Source: Paenibacillus cymbidii (lineage in GTDB: Bacteria; Bacillota; Bacilli; Paenibacillales; NBRC-103111). Taken from it: 64,000 nt of DNA. Below the pieces are notes generated by a model. It made no database searches, had not been told where the DNA came from, and saw nothing but the letters and a program-made list of their open reading frames with translations. The stretch spans positions 1 to 64,000 of the forward strand of contig NZ_SHLX01000037.1 of assembly GCF_004764705.1 (NCBI RefSeq), read 5' to 3'. Shown piece after piece: positions 1 to 8,520 of this stretch. Position numbers and translations under genes: made by a program. The number at the start of each line of letters is the position of its first letter. Within the stretch, counting starts at the first letter, position 1.

Positions 1-154
1 TGATTACAATCGCACTCGCATCCATTCGTCAATTGGTTACCTCACCCCGCATTTATGCGAAAAAAGGTACTACGAGCAACAGCAGATCGCTTAAATTGTG
101 TGTCTACTTTCTTGACAAAGGTACATATTTTAGATGGGACGACTGAAATGGAGC

Positions 155-180
155 GAATAAGCCATATTTTATTGGCTATA
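155..180. repeat. Short palindromic repeat (AATAGGCCA-type), single copy
   Basis: A hairpin of the form AATAAGCCAT / ATTGGCTAT with a T-rich loop. It matches the intergenic palindrome family also seen near 13.8, 17.3, 37.1 and 56.2 kb. It lies outside any gene I can support. Confidence 0.6.
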
Positions 181-264
181 TTTGAGGAGGCCAGTTCCAA
201 GCTCGCCCCTCTTCCAAGAGGCGGACGTTTTGACTCACGCCGTTGCACGGCGGGGGCGACAATA

Positions 265-745
265 GGCGAGATAGCGAGGGTGTAGAGGCGGCGAAACGAC
301 GAGCAGAGATATGCTAGTTTGTGACCGAAGGAGATGCGAGGATGAAAGGCAGAGTAAGCGGGGCGAGCGACGGGTAGCGGCAGCGGCAACGGCGCGATAG
401 CGAGGGTGTAGAGGCGGCGAAACGACGAGCAGAGATATGCTAGTTTGTGACCAAAGGAGATGCGAGGATGAAAGGCAAAGTAAGCGGGGCGAGCGACGGG
501 CAGCGGCAGCGGCGCGATAGTGAGGGTGCAGAGGCGGCGAAACGGCGAGCAGAGATATGCTAGTTTGTGACCAAAGGAGATGCGAGGATGAAACGCGGGT
601 AAGCGGAGCAAGCGACGGCGACGGCAAGGGTGCGTTAGTGAGGGTGCAGAGGCGGCGAAACGGCGAGCAGAGATATGCTGGTTTGTGACCAAAGGAGATG
701 CGGGGGGGTAGAGGCGGCGCAACGGCGAGCAAGGGAAAGGTTAGT
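265..745. repeat. Four tandem ~120-bp direct repeats in a gene-free region
   Basis: The phrase GAGGGTG(T/C)AGAGGCGGCGAA recurs at about 276, 402, 522 and 640, so the period falls from about 126 to 120 to 118. The last copy is truncated and followed by a degenerate start of a fifth. Each of the first three copies contains AAAGGAG followed eight bases later by ATG, which looks like a ribosome binding site and start codon opening frames of 4 to about 30 codons. The minus-strand open frames through the array (up to 226 codons) are probably repeat artefacts, because two frames are open at once. Nothing else is recognisable from 1 to 800. Confidence 0.8.
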
Positions 746-802
746 TGGCGAGCATAATGGAAATACGAGTATGAAACCCCGATTTGGCACCTTACCCGAC
801 AC

Positions 803-851
803 AAAAAGCCGTCCCACTGCCGGCAAACTCGCTGACGGCGGGACGGCTTTT
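803..851. terminator. Hairpin terminator 3' of the Gfo/Idh/MocA gene
   Basis: A long stem, AAAAGCCGTCCC paired with GGGACGGCTTTT, around an inner GCCG/CGGC-type hairpin. It lies 47 bases past the minus-strand stop at 898 and has A/T tracts on both sides, so it could work in either direction. Confidence 0.75.
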
Positions 852-897
852 ACGAGCTCACGCTTTCTTGCACACGTGAACATAAAACGGAAAAAAA

Positions 898-2058
898 TTA
901 ATGCGTTCCTTCCACGCTAAGCGTCCGGCCTTGCGTGTCCTTCTTCATCGTGGACTGCGCAATGCGTTCCTGCAGCTTGGCATAGTACAAATCTTCGTCG
1001 ATCGGCAGGTTGACCCAGTTGTCCGTCCATGCCGACAAATGCATCGCGTTCGACAGCGTCAGCCCCTTGATGCCTTCTTCGCCCGGCGCCAGCAGCGGCG
1101 TTCCTTTCAGCACGGCGTTCACGAAGTCCTGCGTGATGCCTTTGTGGCCGGTTTCTTCGCCTTTGACCGGGATTTCGCATTTCCAATTCTCCGGCTGCCC
1201 GAAGCCGCCCTTCCACGTCGCGTTGAACTCCGGCTCCGGCACGCGCAGCCGCCAGAACGTCAACTTGCCGTCTTCGATGACGATTTTGCCCCGGTCGCCG
1301 GTAATTTCGTACCGATTCGTTCCCGGCGCTTCGCCGGTTGTCGTGACGAACAAGCCCGTTGCGCCGTTCGCATACTCGACATAAGCGGTAACGTCGTCTT
1401 CCACCTCGATGTTGCGATACTTGCCGAACGAACAAAACGCGCGCACCCGCTCCGGCATCATGTCGATCGTCCATTGCCACAAGTCAAGCTGGTGAGGGTC
1501 CTGGTTCAGCAGCACGCCGCCGCCTTCTCCCGCCCAAGTGGCGCGCCAGCCGCCGGAATCGTAGTAGCTCTGCGAACGGTACCAGCTGGTGATGATCCAG
1601 TTCGTGCGCCGGATTTGGCCGAGTTCGCCGGAAGTGACAAGGTCGCGCAGCTTCTGGTACAGCGGGCTCGTGCGCTGGTTGTACATGATGCCGAACACTT
1701 TGCCCGACTGCTTCGCCGCTTCGTTCATCTCGCGCACTTGCTTCGTGTACACGCCGGCCGGCTTCTCGACCAGCACGTGCAGCCCTTGCGCAAACGCCTT
1801 CGCGGCGCTGACCGGGTGATTGTAGTGCGGCGTCGCGATCAGAACGGCGTCGATTTCGCCCGAGGCGAACATCGCATCCGCGCTGTCAAACAACTTCACT
1901 TGATCGCCGAAACGAGATTTGACCCATTCCAGCCGGGCCGGATTCTCGTCGCAGATAGCCGCCAGCGTCGCGCCTTTCACTTCGCGCTTCATCAGGTACT
2001 CGGCATGCATGCTGCCCATATTGCCGACGCCGAGGATGCCCAATCTTACGTTGTCCAT
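898..2058 (-). CDS. Gfo/Idh/MocA family NAD(P)-dependent oxidoreductase
   Basis: A 386-residue cytoplasmic dehydrogenase of the Gfo/Idh/MocA family, which typically oxidises or reduces a hydroxyl of a sugar or inositol with NAD(P). The N-terminal Rossmann motif GILGVGNMGSMHAEYL is at residues 8-23. The family's EKPAG motif, with the lysine usually involved in catalysis, is near residue 98. The rest fits the C-terminal alpha/beta substrate domain, and the length is normal. The start is an ATG with AGGAGG five bases upstream. It appears monocistronic, ending at a hairpin. The substrate cannot be read from sequence; the carbohydrate-rich window makes a sugar derivative likely (inference). Confidence 0.9.
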   Translation of the reverse strand: MDNVRLGILGVGNMGSMHAEYLMKREVKGATLAAICDENPARLEWVKSRFGDQVKLFDSADAMFASGEIDAVLIATPHYNHPVSAAKAFAQGLHVLVEKPAGVYTKQVREMNEAAKQSGKVFGIMYNQRTSPLYQKLRDLVTSGELGQIRRTNWIITSWYRSQSYYDSGGWRATWAGEGGGVLLNQDPHQLDLWQWTIDMMPERVRAFCSFGKYRNIEVEDDVTAYVEYANGATGLFVTTTGEAPGTNRYEITGDRGKIVIEDGKLTFWRLRVPEPEFNATWKGGFGQPENWKCEIPVKGEETGHKGITQDFVNAVLKGTPLLAPGEEGIKGLTLSNAMHLSAWTDNWVNLPIDEDLYYAKLQERIAQSTMKKDTQGRTLSVEGTH

Positions 2059-2195
2059 AGTCTCCTCCTAGATCGTATTCGCCAGGAAGTCCGAAAGCTC
2101 CGCGGCCTGCGTGCGGCCGGTTGCGGCGCGCCGTCCATCGCGTGGCGTAGGGGTGGTATCATTATACCTTACGCCACCGCAAAGAGCCAAGCCTT

Positions 2196-3110
2196 TCATG
2201 AGCGGCCAGGGCCGCGCCGCAGCGTGAACAGCGTCGCTTCGGGGCGGCACAGGAAACGAACCGGCAGGATGGTCGTGCCGATGCCGCGGTTCGTATATAC
2301 GAGCAGTTGCTTGTCGTCCGGGCCGATACGATGCAAGCCTTGCACATACTTCGCCCCGTATTCGGGCAAAAATACGGCGCCGGCAAACGGCAACCGGACT
2401 TGCCCGCCGTGCGTGTGGCCGGAAAGCTGCAAATCGGCGCCATACCCGGCGGCGATATCGGCGAATTCCGGCTCGTGGGCCAGCAGCAGCGTAAACGGCC
2501 TGGCTCCATTCGCTCCCCCCGCCTGCGGCCCCAGCGCCCGGACGGCATCAGGCTCGCCGTGCACCATATCGTCCACGCCGGCGATACGAATCAACGCTTG
2601 TCCGCGCGTAACGAGCCGGCTCTCGTTGACCAGCACCTGAAATCCGGCCTGCTGCAATATCGACGTCACGGTCGCGGCGCTCATCATCCGGCGATAACCC
2701 CAGTAATCGTGATTGCCCAGCACCGCCCATTTGCCGAGCGGGGCGCGAATGTTGCCGAGCAGCCGGACAACCTCCTCCTGTTTCTCGTGATCGCTGCGGG
2801 AATCGTACAGATCGCCCGTAAACACGAACAAATCCGCTTCCAGCCGGTTCACCCGGTCGATCAGTTCTTCCAAATGCCTGTTGTACAAATGATGCCCGAG
2901 ATGAATGTCGCTCAGCTGCACGATGCGCATGCCGTGGAATTCCTGCGGCAAGGATGGAAAGGCAAGCGCAACGCGCTTCAGTTGGACCCAGAAACGTTCC
3001 CCCCAGCCGGCATATACGCCTGCAGCAGCGGCTGTGGCGGCCATTCCCAGGCAGAAGGCCAATGCTTTTTTCAAAAAACTCCTTCGGCTGATCGAAACTT
3101 CATCGTTCAC
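2196..3110 (-). CDS. Tat-exported metallophosphoesterase (YkuE-like)
   Basis: A 304-residue calcineurin-fold phosphoesterase. The metal-binding blocks appear in order: SDIHLGHH, GDLYDSRSD, GNHDYW, a histidine in LAHEPEF and SGHTHGG. The N-terminus carries a twin-arginine signal (SRRSFLKKA at about 8-16) followed by an alanine-rich hydrophobic segment, so it probably acts outside the membrane. B. subtilis YkuE, a Tat-exported cell-wall-associated enzyme, has this layout. The start is GTG at 3110, with GAGGTGA about seven bases upstream. It is divergent from the glycosyltransferase at 3300, with about 190 bp between them. The exact phosphoester substrate is unknown. Confidence 0.9.
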   Translation of the reverse strand: MNDEVSISRRSFLKKALAFCLGMAATAAAAGVYAGWGERFWVQLKRVALAFPSLPQEFHGMRIVQLSDIHLGHHLYNRHLEELIDRVNRLEADLFVFTGDLYDSRSDHEKQEEVVRLLGNIRAPLGKWAVLGNHDYWGYRRMMSAATVTSILQQAGFQVLVNESRLVTRGQALIRIAGVDDMVHGEPDAVRALGPQAGGANGARPFTLLLAHEPEFADIAAGYGADLQLSGHTHGGQVRLPFAGAVFLPEYGAKYVQGLHRIGPDDKQLLVYTNRGIGTTILPVRFLCRPEATLFTLRRGPGRS

Positions 3111-3299
3111 TTGGGATCACCTCGATTGCAGCATGCCCTCAGGATGCCATATTTTTCTCCTCCGCACAAATCGGGCTCCAGCCGCCGCAAATATACTGGA
3201 CCTAGGCCCAGCTTGTCGTCCTTCCGCGGACCGTTCCGCGCCGGCGAAGCCGTCCTTTACAATGATAGTAACGATACTATGCGACGAGGTGTTTGCGAT

Positions 3300-4496
3300 A
3301 TGAACTCGAAAGCCAATAGCGGACAACGCGTGCTCATCCTGACCGGACAATTGGGCGACGGCCATCGCCAGGCCGCCTGCGCGATCGTGGAAGCGTGGCG
3401 CGAGCTGAAGCCCGGCGCGGAAGTGCATGTAATCGACTATCTCGAATGGACGCATCCCCATCTGCACGAACTCGGCACCAGCTGCTACAAGAAGTGGGTC
3501 ACCACGATGCCGTCGATGTATGGCTATTTGTTCGAATTGACGCGGCGCCAGGGCCTGTTCTCCAAAATGTTCCGCAAACTGCGGCTGTTCCGTACCGAGC
3601 GCATGATGGCGCTGCTGGACGAGGTGCGTCCGGACGTTGTCGTCAGCACGCTGCCCGCCGCGGCAGGCGCCATGTCCTTTCTCAAGGAGCACGGGCTGAC
3701 ATCGGTGCCGACAGTCACCGTGATCACCGACCACACCGATCACAGCTATTGGCTGCACCCGAATACGGACCGCTACCTGGTCGGCTCGCAGCGCACGCGA
3801 CGGATGCTGATCAACCAGCAGGTGCCGGGGGCTCGCATTGAAGTGACCGGCATCCCGGTACGGCGCCAGTTCGGCTCCGTGGACGGCGACCGGGCCGCGC
3901 TGCGCGAGCGGCTCGGGCTGAAAGCCCACGCCCCGGTCGTGCTCGTCATGGGCGGCGGCTTCGGCATGATTGGCCTGCCGCTGCTCGATCTGCTGACGGA
4001 AGGCGATCTGCCGGACAATCTGCAGTTCGTGATCGTTTGCGGACGCAACGAAAAGCTGCTGCGCAAGCTGACCGCCGAGCTCGGCGACATGGGAGGCCGC
4101 ATAAGACTGACCGGCTATGTAGACAATGTGCATGAGTGGATGGCGGCCGCCGATCTGATCGTGACCAAGCCCGGCGGCTTGACGGTATCGGAAGCGCAGT
4201 CGCTCGCCTTGCCGATGCTGCTGTTCCAGCCGCTGCCGGGGCAAGAACAGGACAATGCGGATTACCTGGTCGAGGCGGGCGTCGCCCTGCAAGCATACAG
4301 CCGCAGGGAACTTGCGACAATCTTGATCTCCCTCTTTCAAAATCCGCAATTACTTACTACAATAAGGAATAGAGCGAAACGACTGCAAACGGAAAGCGCC
4401 AGCGCGAACGTCGTCTCCGCCATCGCCCTCGCCTGTCCCGCCGCGATGGCCGCCGCCGGACCCGTTCCGGCCCCGGCCCTGTTGGCCGAAGCCTGA
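3300..4496 (+). CDS. UgtP/MGDG-synthase-like diacylglycerol glucosyltransferase
   Basis: A 398-residue GT28-type glycosyltransferase resembling bacterial processive diacylglycerol glucosyltransferases and plant MGDG synthase, which make membrane glycolipids and lipoteichoic-acid anchors. The N-terminus has GQLGDGHRQAA, the loop typical of this family. The C-terminal half has the nucleotide-sugar pocket TKPGGLTVSEA and the following LPGQEQDNADYL block. The open frame runs far upstream, but I place the start at ATG 3300, preceded by GAGGTG at good spacing. An ATG at 3279 lacks a site. The neighbouring envelope genes (phosphoesterase, polysaccharide deacetylase) fit a membrane or cell-wall role. 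Confidence 0.88.
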   Translation: MNSKANSGQRVLILTGQLGDGHRQAACAIVEAWRELKPGAEVHVIDYLEWTHPHLHELGTSCYKKWVTTMPSMYGYLFELTRRQGLFSKMFRKLRLFRTERMMALLDEVRPDVVVSTLPAAAGAMSFLKEHGLTSVPTVTVITDHTDHSYWLHPNTDRYLVGSQRTRRMLINQQVPGARIEVTGIPVRRQFGSVDGDRAALRERLGLKAHAPVVLVMGGGFGMIGLPLLDLLTEGDLPDNLQFVIVCGRNEKLLRKLTAELGDMGGRIRLTGYVDNVHEWMAAADLIVTKPGGLTVSEAQSLALPMLLFQPLPGQEQDNADYLVEAGVALQAYSRRELATILISLFQNPQLLTTIRNRAKRLQTESASANVVSAIALACPAAMAAAGPVPAPALLAEA

Positions 4497-4527
4497 CTAT
4501 TCGCCCGTTGCTGCCGCACAACCGATA

Positions 4528-4685
4528 AGGGACTGATGCGAAATAACGTGACGGATATCCCGCAGGATTTTGCCGGAGGACAAGGAATCGAAACCGCCGC
4601 GTAGCGGAGCTACGCAAGGTTGAAGAAGACGCAGTAATCCGGCAAAAGACAAGGGATAGACCCATGTTATTTCGTAGCAGTCCCT
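4528..4685. repeat. 158-bp MITE-like imperfect palindrome
   Basis: The ends are inverted repeats, AGGGACTG-N4-GAAATAAC on the left and its complement on the right, matching for about 30 bases with few mismatches. Inside, a TTTTGCCGGA arm pairs with TCCGGCAAAA, and the centre is a small GCGTAGCGGAGCTACGC hairpin. The whole segment could fold as one long cruciform. It carries no open frame. It sits between a glycosyltransferase and a deacetylase, where it might also end transcription. Confidence 0.65.
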
Positions 4686-4783
4686 AAGTTGAAGATTCGG
4701 CCGACCGAACCCGCTGCGGCGCTTCGGTCGGCCGATCGTTCGATCGTTTCCGCTAGCTGCAAGAGGAGGGAAAGATCGTTTCC

Positions 4784-6076
4784 ATGAAAGAGAAGCTACT
4801 ATGGGCATGCCTGATCTTTCTGACCGTCTACATGGCCATCCCCTGGATTGTAACGCGCATTCTCGGCCTCGGCATCTTCCGCCGCGCGCGCAGCCACCGG
4901 CAAATCGCCTTTACGTTCGATGACGGTCCCGATCCCCGCTATACGCCGGAATTGCTTGATTTGCTGCAGGCGTACGGCGTGAAAGCAACGTTCTTCGTGC
5001 TCGGCGCCAAGGCGGAGCGTTATCCCGAGTTGATCCGCAGGATCCATGCCGAAGGCCACCAGATCGGCATCCACAACTACACGCACTTATCCAATTGGCT
5101 GATGACGCCATGGACCGTCCGCAGCAAACAAGTCGGCCGCACCGAAGCGATCATTGCCGATATTACCGGCGTCCGCCCCACGTATTACCGCCCGCCCTGG
5201 GGGATCATCAACTTCGGCGACTTCTGGCTGCGCAGGCGCTATCGCATCATCCTCTGGTCGCTGATGGGCCGCGACTGGGACCACGGCGTTGGCCCGGAGA
5301 AGCTGAAGCAACGACTGCTGAACGGCATCAAGGGCGGTTCGGTCGTGCTGCTGCACGACAGCGGCGACACGTTCGGCGCGGACGAGGACGCGCCGGCGCA
5401 CATGCTGCGCGCGCTGCGGGAAGTGCTGGCCGAGGTGACGGCCGACGGCTACGAATGCGTGCGCATCGACGAGCTATACGCCGCGGACAGCAACCCCGCC
5501 GCGGCGCTCGGCATCCCGCGGCGCATGCTGCGCAGCGCCTGGATGCTGTGGGAGCGGCTGTTTCTGAAGCTGCTGAACATCCAGACCGTCAACAAGCTGG
5601 ACCCGCTGCTGAAGCTGCGCGTGATCGAATATACCGGCAGCGAGCCGCTTACGTTTCCCGACGGCGAGCAGTTTCGCAAAGGCGACCGGATCGCCGAAAT
5701 CCATTTCGACAACGACATGCTGCTGCAGTTCAGCGTCGAGTCGCGGTCGCCCGTGCAGATGGCGCTCCACATCATTCGCGGCATGGAGCGGCAGCTGCCG
5801 ATGATTCTGAAGCTGCTGAATAGCGATCCGAAATATTCGGATGTCAAGGGGCTGTACGGCATTACCATGATCCACCGCGGCAGCAAAAACCTCGGCTTCG
5901 CCGTATTCGACCTGCCGAAGGGCGTTTTCGCTGTTGTCACCCGCTACTACTTGCGCGTCGTGATGTATATGCTGCATCCGCAGGGCAAAGAACGGCTGAA
6001 GACGAAACCGGAGCTGCTCGTGCCGAAAATTATCGCCATGTCCCGCAAGGAAATGATGAGCCGCTATATTGCCTGA
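4784..6076 (+). CDS. Membrane-anchored polysaccharide deacetylase with C-terminal domain
   Basis: A 430-residue NodB-homology (CE4) deacetylase. Residues ~5-28 form one membrane segment. The catalytic block FTFDDGPDPRYTPELL (~43-58) gives the Asp-Asp pair. HNYTHLSNW supplies the zinc histidines, followed by RPPWG and the LLHDSGD C-terminal motif. This family removes N-acetyl groups from peptidoglycan or other amino-sugar polymers outside the cell. Residues ~235-430 form an extra domain found in some Firmicute relatives such as YkoP (from memory). The upstream AGAGGAGGG site is 13 bases from ATG, which is long but clear. A strong bidirectional hairpin follows. Confidence 0.88.
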   Translation: MKEKLLWACLIFLTVYMAIPWIVTRILGLGIFRRARSHRQIAFTFDDGPDPRYTPELLDLLQAYGVKATFFVLGAKAERYPELIRRIHAEGHQIGIHNYTHLSNWLMTPWTVRSKQVGRTEAIIADITGVRPTYYRPPWGIINFGDFWLRRRYRIILWSLMGRDWDHGVGPEKLKQRLLNGIKGGSVVLLHDSGDTFGADEDAPAHMLRALREVLAEVTADGYECVRIDELYAADSNPAAALGIPRRMLRSAWMLWERLFLKLLNIQTVNKLDPLLKLRVIEYTGSEPLTFPDGEQFRKGDRIAEIHFDNDMLLQFSVESRSPVQMALHIIRGMERQLPMILKLLNSDPKYSDVKGLYGITMIHRGSKNLGFAVFDLPKGVFAVVTRYYLRVVMYMLHPQGKERLKTKPELLVPKIIAMSRKEMMSRYIA

Positions 6077-6102
6077 AGCACCCGCACCATCGGGGCAACG
6101 AG

Positions 6103-6131
6103 AAAACCCGGACCAGATCGGTCCGGGTTTT
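6103..6131. terminator. Bidirectional terminator between convergent genes
   Basis: A perfect AAAACCCGGACC / GGTCCGGGTTTT stem with a five-base loop lies between the deacetylase stop (6076) and the flotillin stop (6155). A and T tracts on both sides would let it serve both strands. Confidence 0.9.
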
Positions 6132-6154
6132 CTTCATTGTTGCAGCGCAGATGC

Positions 6155-7681
6155 TTATTCGTTCGGCAGCTGCAGCGGTTGCGCGGCAGGCGCCGACGGT
6201 ACCGCGGCCGCCGCACTCGCGCCACGCTGCGTCAAGCCTTTGATCAGCTTCTCCACATCGATGCCGGATACGCTCTTCAGCATTTCCGGCGCCGTCGCCA
6301 TCAGCGACGTCACGTAATTGCTCACCCGTGCCGCACCTTCGCCGTGCCCGGTATCGACGACGGTCAGCTTGTCGATGTTCTTCATTGGTTCGGCGATGCG
6401 TCCCGCCAGCTCCGGCAGCATCTTCACGATGATGTCGAGAACCGCCGCCTCGCCGAACTTCTGGAACGCCTCGGCCAGCTTCTCCTTCGCTTCCGCTTCG
6501 GCAAGTCCGCGCAGCCGCGTTACTTCCGCCTCCGCGGTACCTTTCGCCCGCTCGGCGTCGGCCACCGCAAGCCCCTCGAGCCGCTTCATCTCCGCATTCG
6601 CTTTTGCTTCCGCTTCGATGCGGTACTGCTGGGCATCGGCTTCGCGCATGCGCTTCGCCTTGTCCGCCTCCGCCGCCTGTTCGACTGCGTACCGGTCGGC
6701 GTCCGCCTTCTTCTTCACTTCCGCGTCGTATTGTTTCTCGCGAACGAGAATTTCTTTCTGCTGCAGGTCGATTTCCCGCTCCTTGCGCACGATCTCGACC
6801 TTCATCTGCTCCTCGACGACCGTCTGCTTCGCCCGCGCTTCCTGGATGAAATACGCCTGATCGGCTTCCGCGCGCGCCGTATCCTGCTCCTTCTTGAACG
6901 CGGCTACCTTCAGCTCGCGCTCTTTCTCCGCTTCCGCGATGTTCGTGTCGCGAAGCAGCTCGGCCTTCTGCCCTTCTTCCGCCGCCCGCGCCTTCTGGAT
7001 GCGCGAGTCGCGCACCGCTTCCGCTTCGGCAATTTCCGCATCGCGCTTGACGATGGCGATACGCGGCTTGCCGAGCGCGTCGAGATAGCCTTGCTTGTCG
7101 CGCACGTCCTTGATGGTGAACGATACGATCTGCAGCCCCATCTTCTTCAAATCTCGCGCCGCAACGCCCTGCACCTCTTGCGCGAACTTGTCGCGGTTGC
7201 GGTATACTTCTTCGACCGTCATCGAGCCGAGAATGGCGCGCAGGTGGCCTTCCAGCACTTCCTGCGCCTCGCTCTTGAGCGCGTCGATCGGCTTGCCCAT
7301 AAACTGCTCCGCCGCGGTCGCGACGTCTTCGACGGCGCCGCCGATCTTGATGATCGCCACGCCGTCGGCGATTACGGGCACGCCTTGTTCGGTGTATACT
7401 TCCGGGGTCGACACGTCGAGCTTGTGCGACAGCAGCGACAGAAACTCCACTTGCTGGAACACCGGCCAGATGAAGGCGCCGCCGCCGCGGACGATTTTGA
7501 TTTTGCGGCCGGCTTCGTTCTCGTCCTGCGACACGTTTTTGTTGCCGAGGAACGAACCGGAAATAATCATCGCCTGATCGGGTCCAACCGTTTTGTACCG
7601 CGCCCAGAACGCCAGCCCGAAGATGACGATGACCGCCACGACTGCAACAGGGATAATGAGAAAATCGGGAAACTGATCCAT
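6155..7681 (-). CDS. floT: Flotillin-family protein (FloT/YuaG-like)
   Basis: A 508-residue SPFH/flotillin scaffold protein of functional membrane microdomains. Residues ~5-27 form the membrane segment, followed by the SPFH domain (to ~190). A long glutamate/alanine/lysine-rich coiled coil (~190-410) has the EAEA-type repeats typical of flotillins. The end is a short Ala/Pro-rich tail. The start is ATG 7681 with GGAG nine bases upstream; the open frame extends 14 codons further without a site. The gene begins four bases after the NfeD-like gene, as in the B. subtilis yuaF-floT operon, so the two products probably work together. A sigma-W-type promoter lies upstream of the pair. Confidence 0.93.
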   Translation of the reverse strand: MDQFPDFLIIPVAVVAVIVIFGLAFWARYKTVGPDQAMIISGSFLGNKNVSQDENEAGRKIKIVRGGGAFIWPVFQQVEFLSLLSHKLDVSTPEVYTEQGVPVIADGVAIIKIGGAVEDVATAAEQFMGKPIDALKSEAQEVLEGHLRAILGSMTVEEVYRNRDKFAQEVQGVAARDLKKMGLQIVSFTIKDVRDKQGYLDALGKPRIAIVKRDAEIAEAEAVRDSRIQKARAAEEGQKAELLRDTNIAEAEKERELKVAAFKKEQDTARAEADQAYFIQEARAKQTVVEEQMKVEIVRKEREIDLQQKEILVREKQYDAEVKKKADADRYAVEQAAEADKAKRMREADAQQYRIEAEAKANAEMKRLEGLAVADAERAKGTAEAEVTRLRGLAEAEAKEKLAEAFQKFGEAAVLDIIVKMLPELAGRIAEPMKNIDKLTVVDTGHGEGAARVSNYVTSLMATAPEMLKSVSGIDVEKLIKGLTQRGASAAAAVPSAPAAQPLQLPNE

Positions 7682-7685
7682 ACTA

Positions 7686-8219
7686 TCAAACTCCTTCGCT
7701 TGTATTTTCAAAGCGGGATACATACACCGCGCCGTCGTTCACTTCGACGATCACGACTTGTTCCCCCGCCTGAATGGCCACGTTCTCGAAGCTGACCGCC
7801 ACCTGGTTCGTGTGCCCCGCCCCGGTGCGGATCAGCACTTCGCCGAAGCCGGAAACGGGAATCGGCACGATCACTTCGCATATCCGGCCCGCCAGCTCCG
7901 CCATCGCAAACCCGGTCGACCGTTCGCTGCGCTTCATCGGCCTGACGTAGAAGGCGAGAATGAGCCAGCCGGAGATGGTCGCAAGCAGAAGCGCGGCGAT
8001 CGCCGCTCCTATGGCGCCGAAAGGGGAATATTCCAGCAGCAGAATGCCTGCGCCGCCGAAGATCGTCACCGCCCCGGCCACAACCATCGGCTGGAAGAAG
8101 TCGACGGATAGAAAGTCGAGCACCCCGTCCATGGCTTGGCTGATTACATCGCCGAGCAGAACCGAAACGACGGACAGCAAAATCCCGAATGCAAAGCATC
8201 CCCAGAACAGTTGCTCCAA
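7686..8219 (-). CDS. NfeD-like membrane protein (YuaF-like)
   Basis: A 177-residue NfeD-family protein. Several hydrophobic segments occupy residues ~1-110 (WGCFAFGILLSVVSVLLGDV first, then glycine-rich spans). A C-terminal OB-fold-like soluble part with the GFGEVLIRTGAG pattern completes it. This is the organisation of B. subtilis YuaF, the partner of flotillin FloT. I choose the TTG at 8219, which has GGGAGGG six bases upstream, over the TTG at 8234, which has none. Its stop is four bases from the flotillin ATG, and the flotillin ribosome binding site lies inside its 3' end, so translation is probably coupled. Confidence 0.85.
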   Translation of the reverse strand: MEQLFWGCFAFGILLSVVSVLLGDVISQAMDGVLDFLSVDFFQPMVVAGAVTIFGGAGILLLEYSPFGAIGAAIAALLLATISGWLILAFYVRPMKRSERSTGFAMAELAGRICEVIVPIPVSGFGEVLIRTGAGHTNQVAVSFENVAIQAGEQVVIVEVNDGAVYVSRFENTSEGV

Positions 8220-8368
8220 AACGATCCCTCCCAAGGCAAGTCATCGTTGTTCCAGAAGCTGGACATATCGGCGCGAAAGAGCGAAAAAACAATTGATATC
8301 AGGAAAAATGCGGAGATTATTGCGGAAATCCGGCTTAAAACAGTCAATTTCGGCGTTCTATCGTTATA

Positions 8369-8394
8369 TACGCCGAATTTTGACAAAAGTTTCA
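8369..8394 (-). promoter_or_regulatory. Candidate sigma-W promoter of the nfeD-floT operon
   Basis: On the minus strand TGAAAC (8394-8389) is followed, after exactly 16 bases, by CGTA (8372-8369). This matches the B. subtilis sigma-W consensus. It lies about 150 bp before the NfeD-like start, and yuaF-floT is a known sigma-W operon in B. subtilis. A 7-bp inverted repeat (TTCGGCG/CGCCGAA, 8349-8377) overlaps the -10 side. Confidence 0.65.
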
Positions 8395-8520
8395 GCATTG
8401 GCAAACTTTCTGGTAAGCTGATCATGACGGCTTGTAAGCGGAATCGCGAACAAACACACGATGATGTTTACGGTCGAAATCGACGCAAGTTGCAAAGCGA
8501 GTCAGGAGAATCCGAACGAA

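Noticed and set aside
55..285. A 76-codon plus-strand frame at the window start
   Set aside because: It runs through a palindromic repeat and into the tandem repeats, with no ribosome binding site or domain.
265..745. CRISPR array
   Set aside because: Units are ~120 bp and near-identical throughout, without short repeats separated by unique spacers, and no cas genes are present.
901..2640. A 579-codon plus-strand frame opposite the Gfo/Idh/MocA and phosphoesterase genes
   Set aside because: It is antisense to two clear genes, is Arg/Ala-rich, has no domain, and arises from the high-GC third codon positions.
4337..4808. Minus-strand frames over the 158-bp palindrome
   Set aside because: They read through a self-complementary element and lack start signals or motifs.
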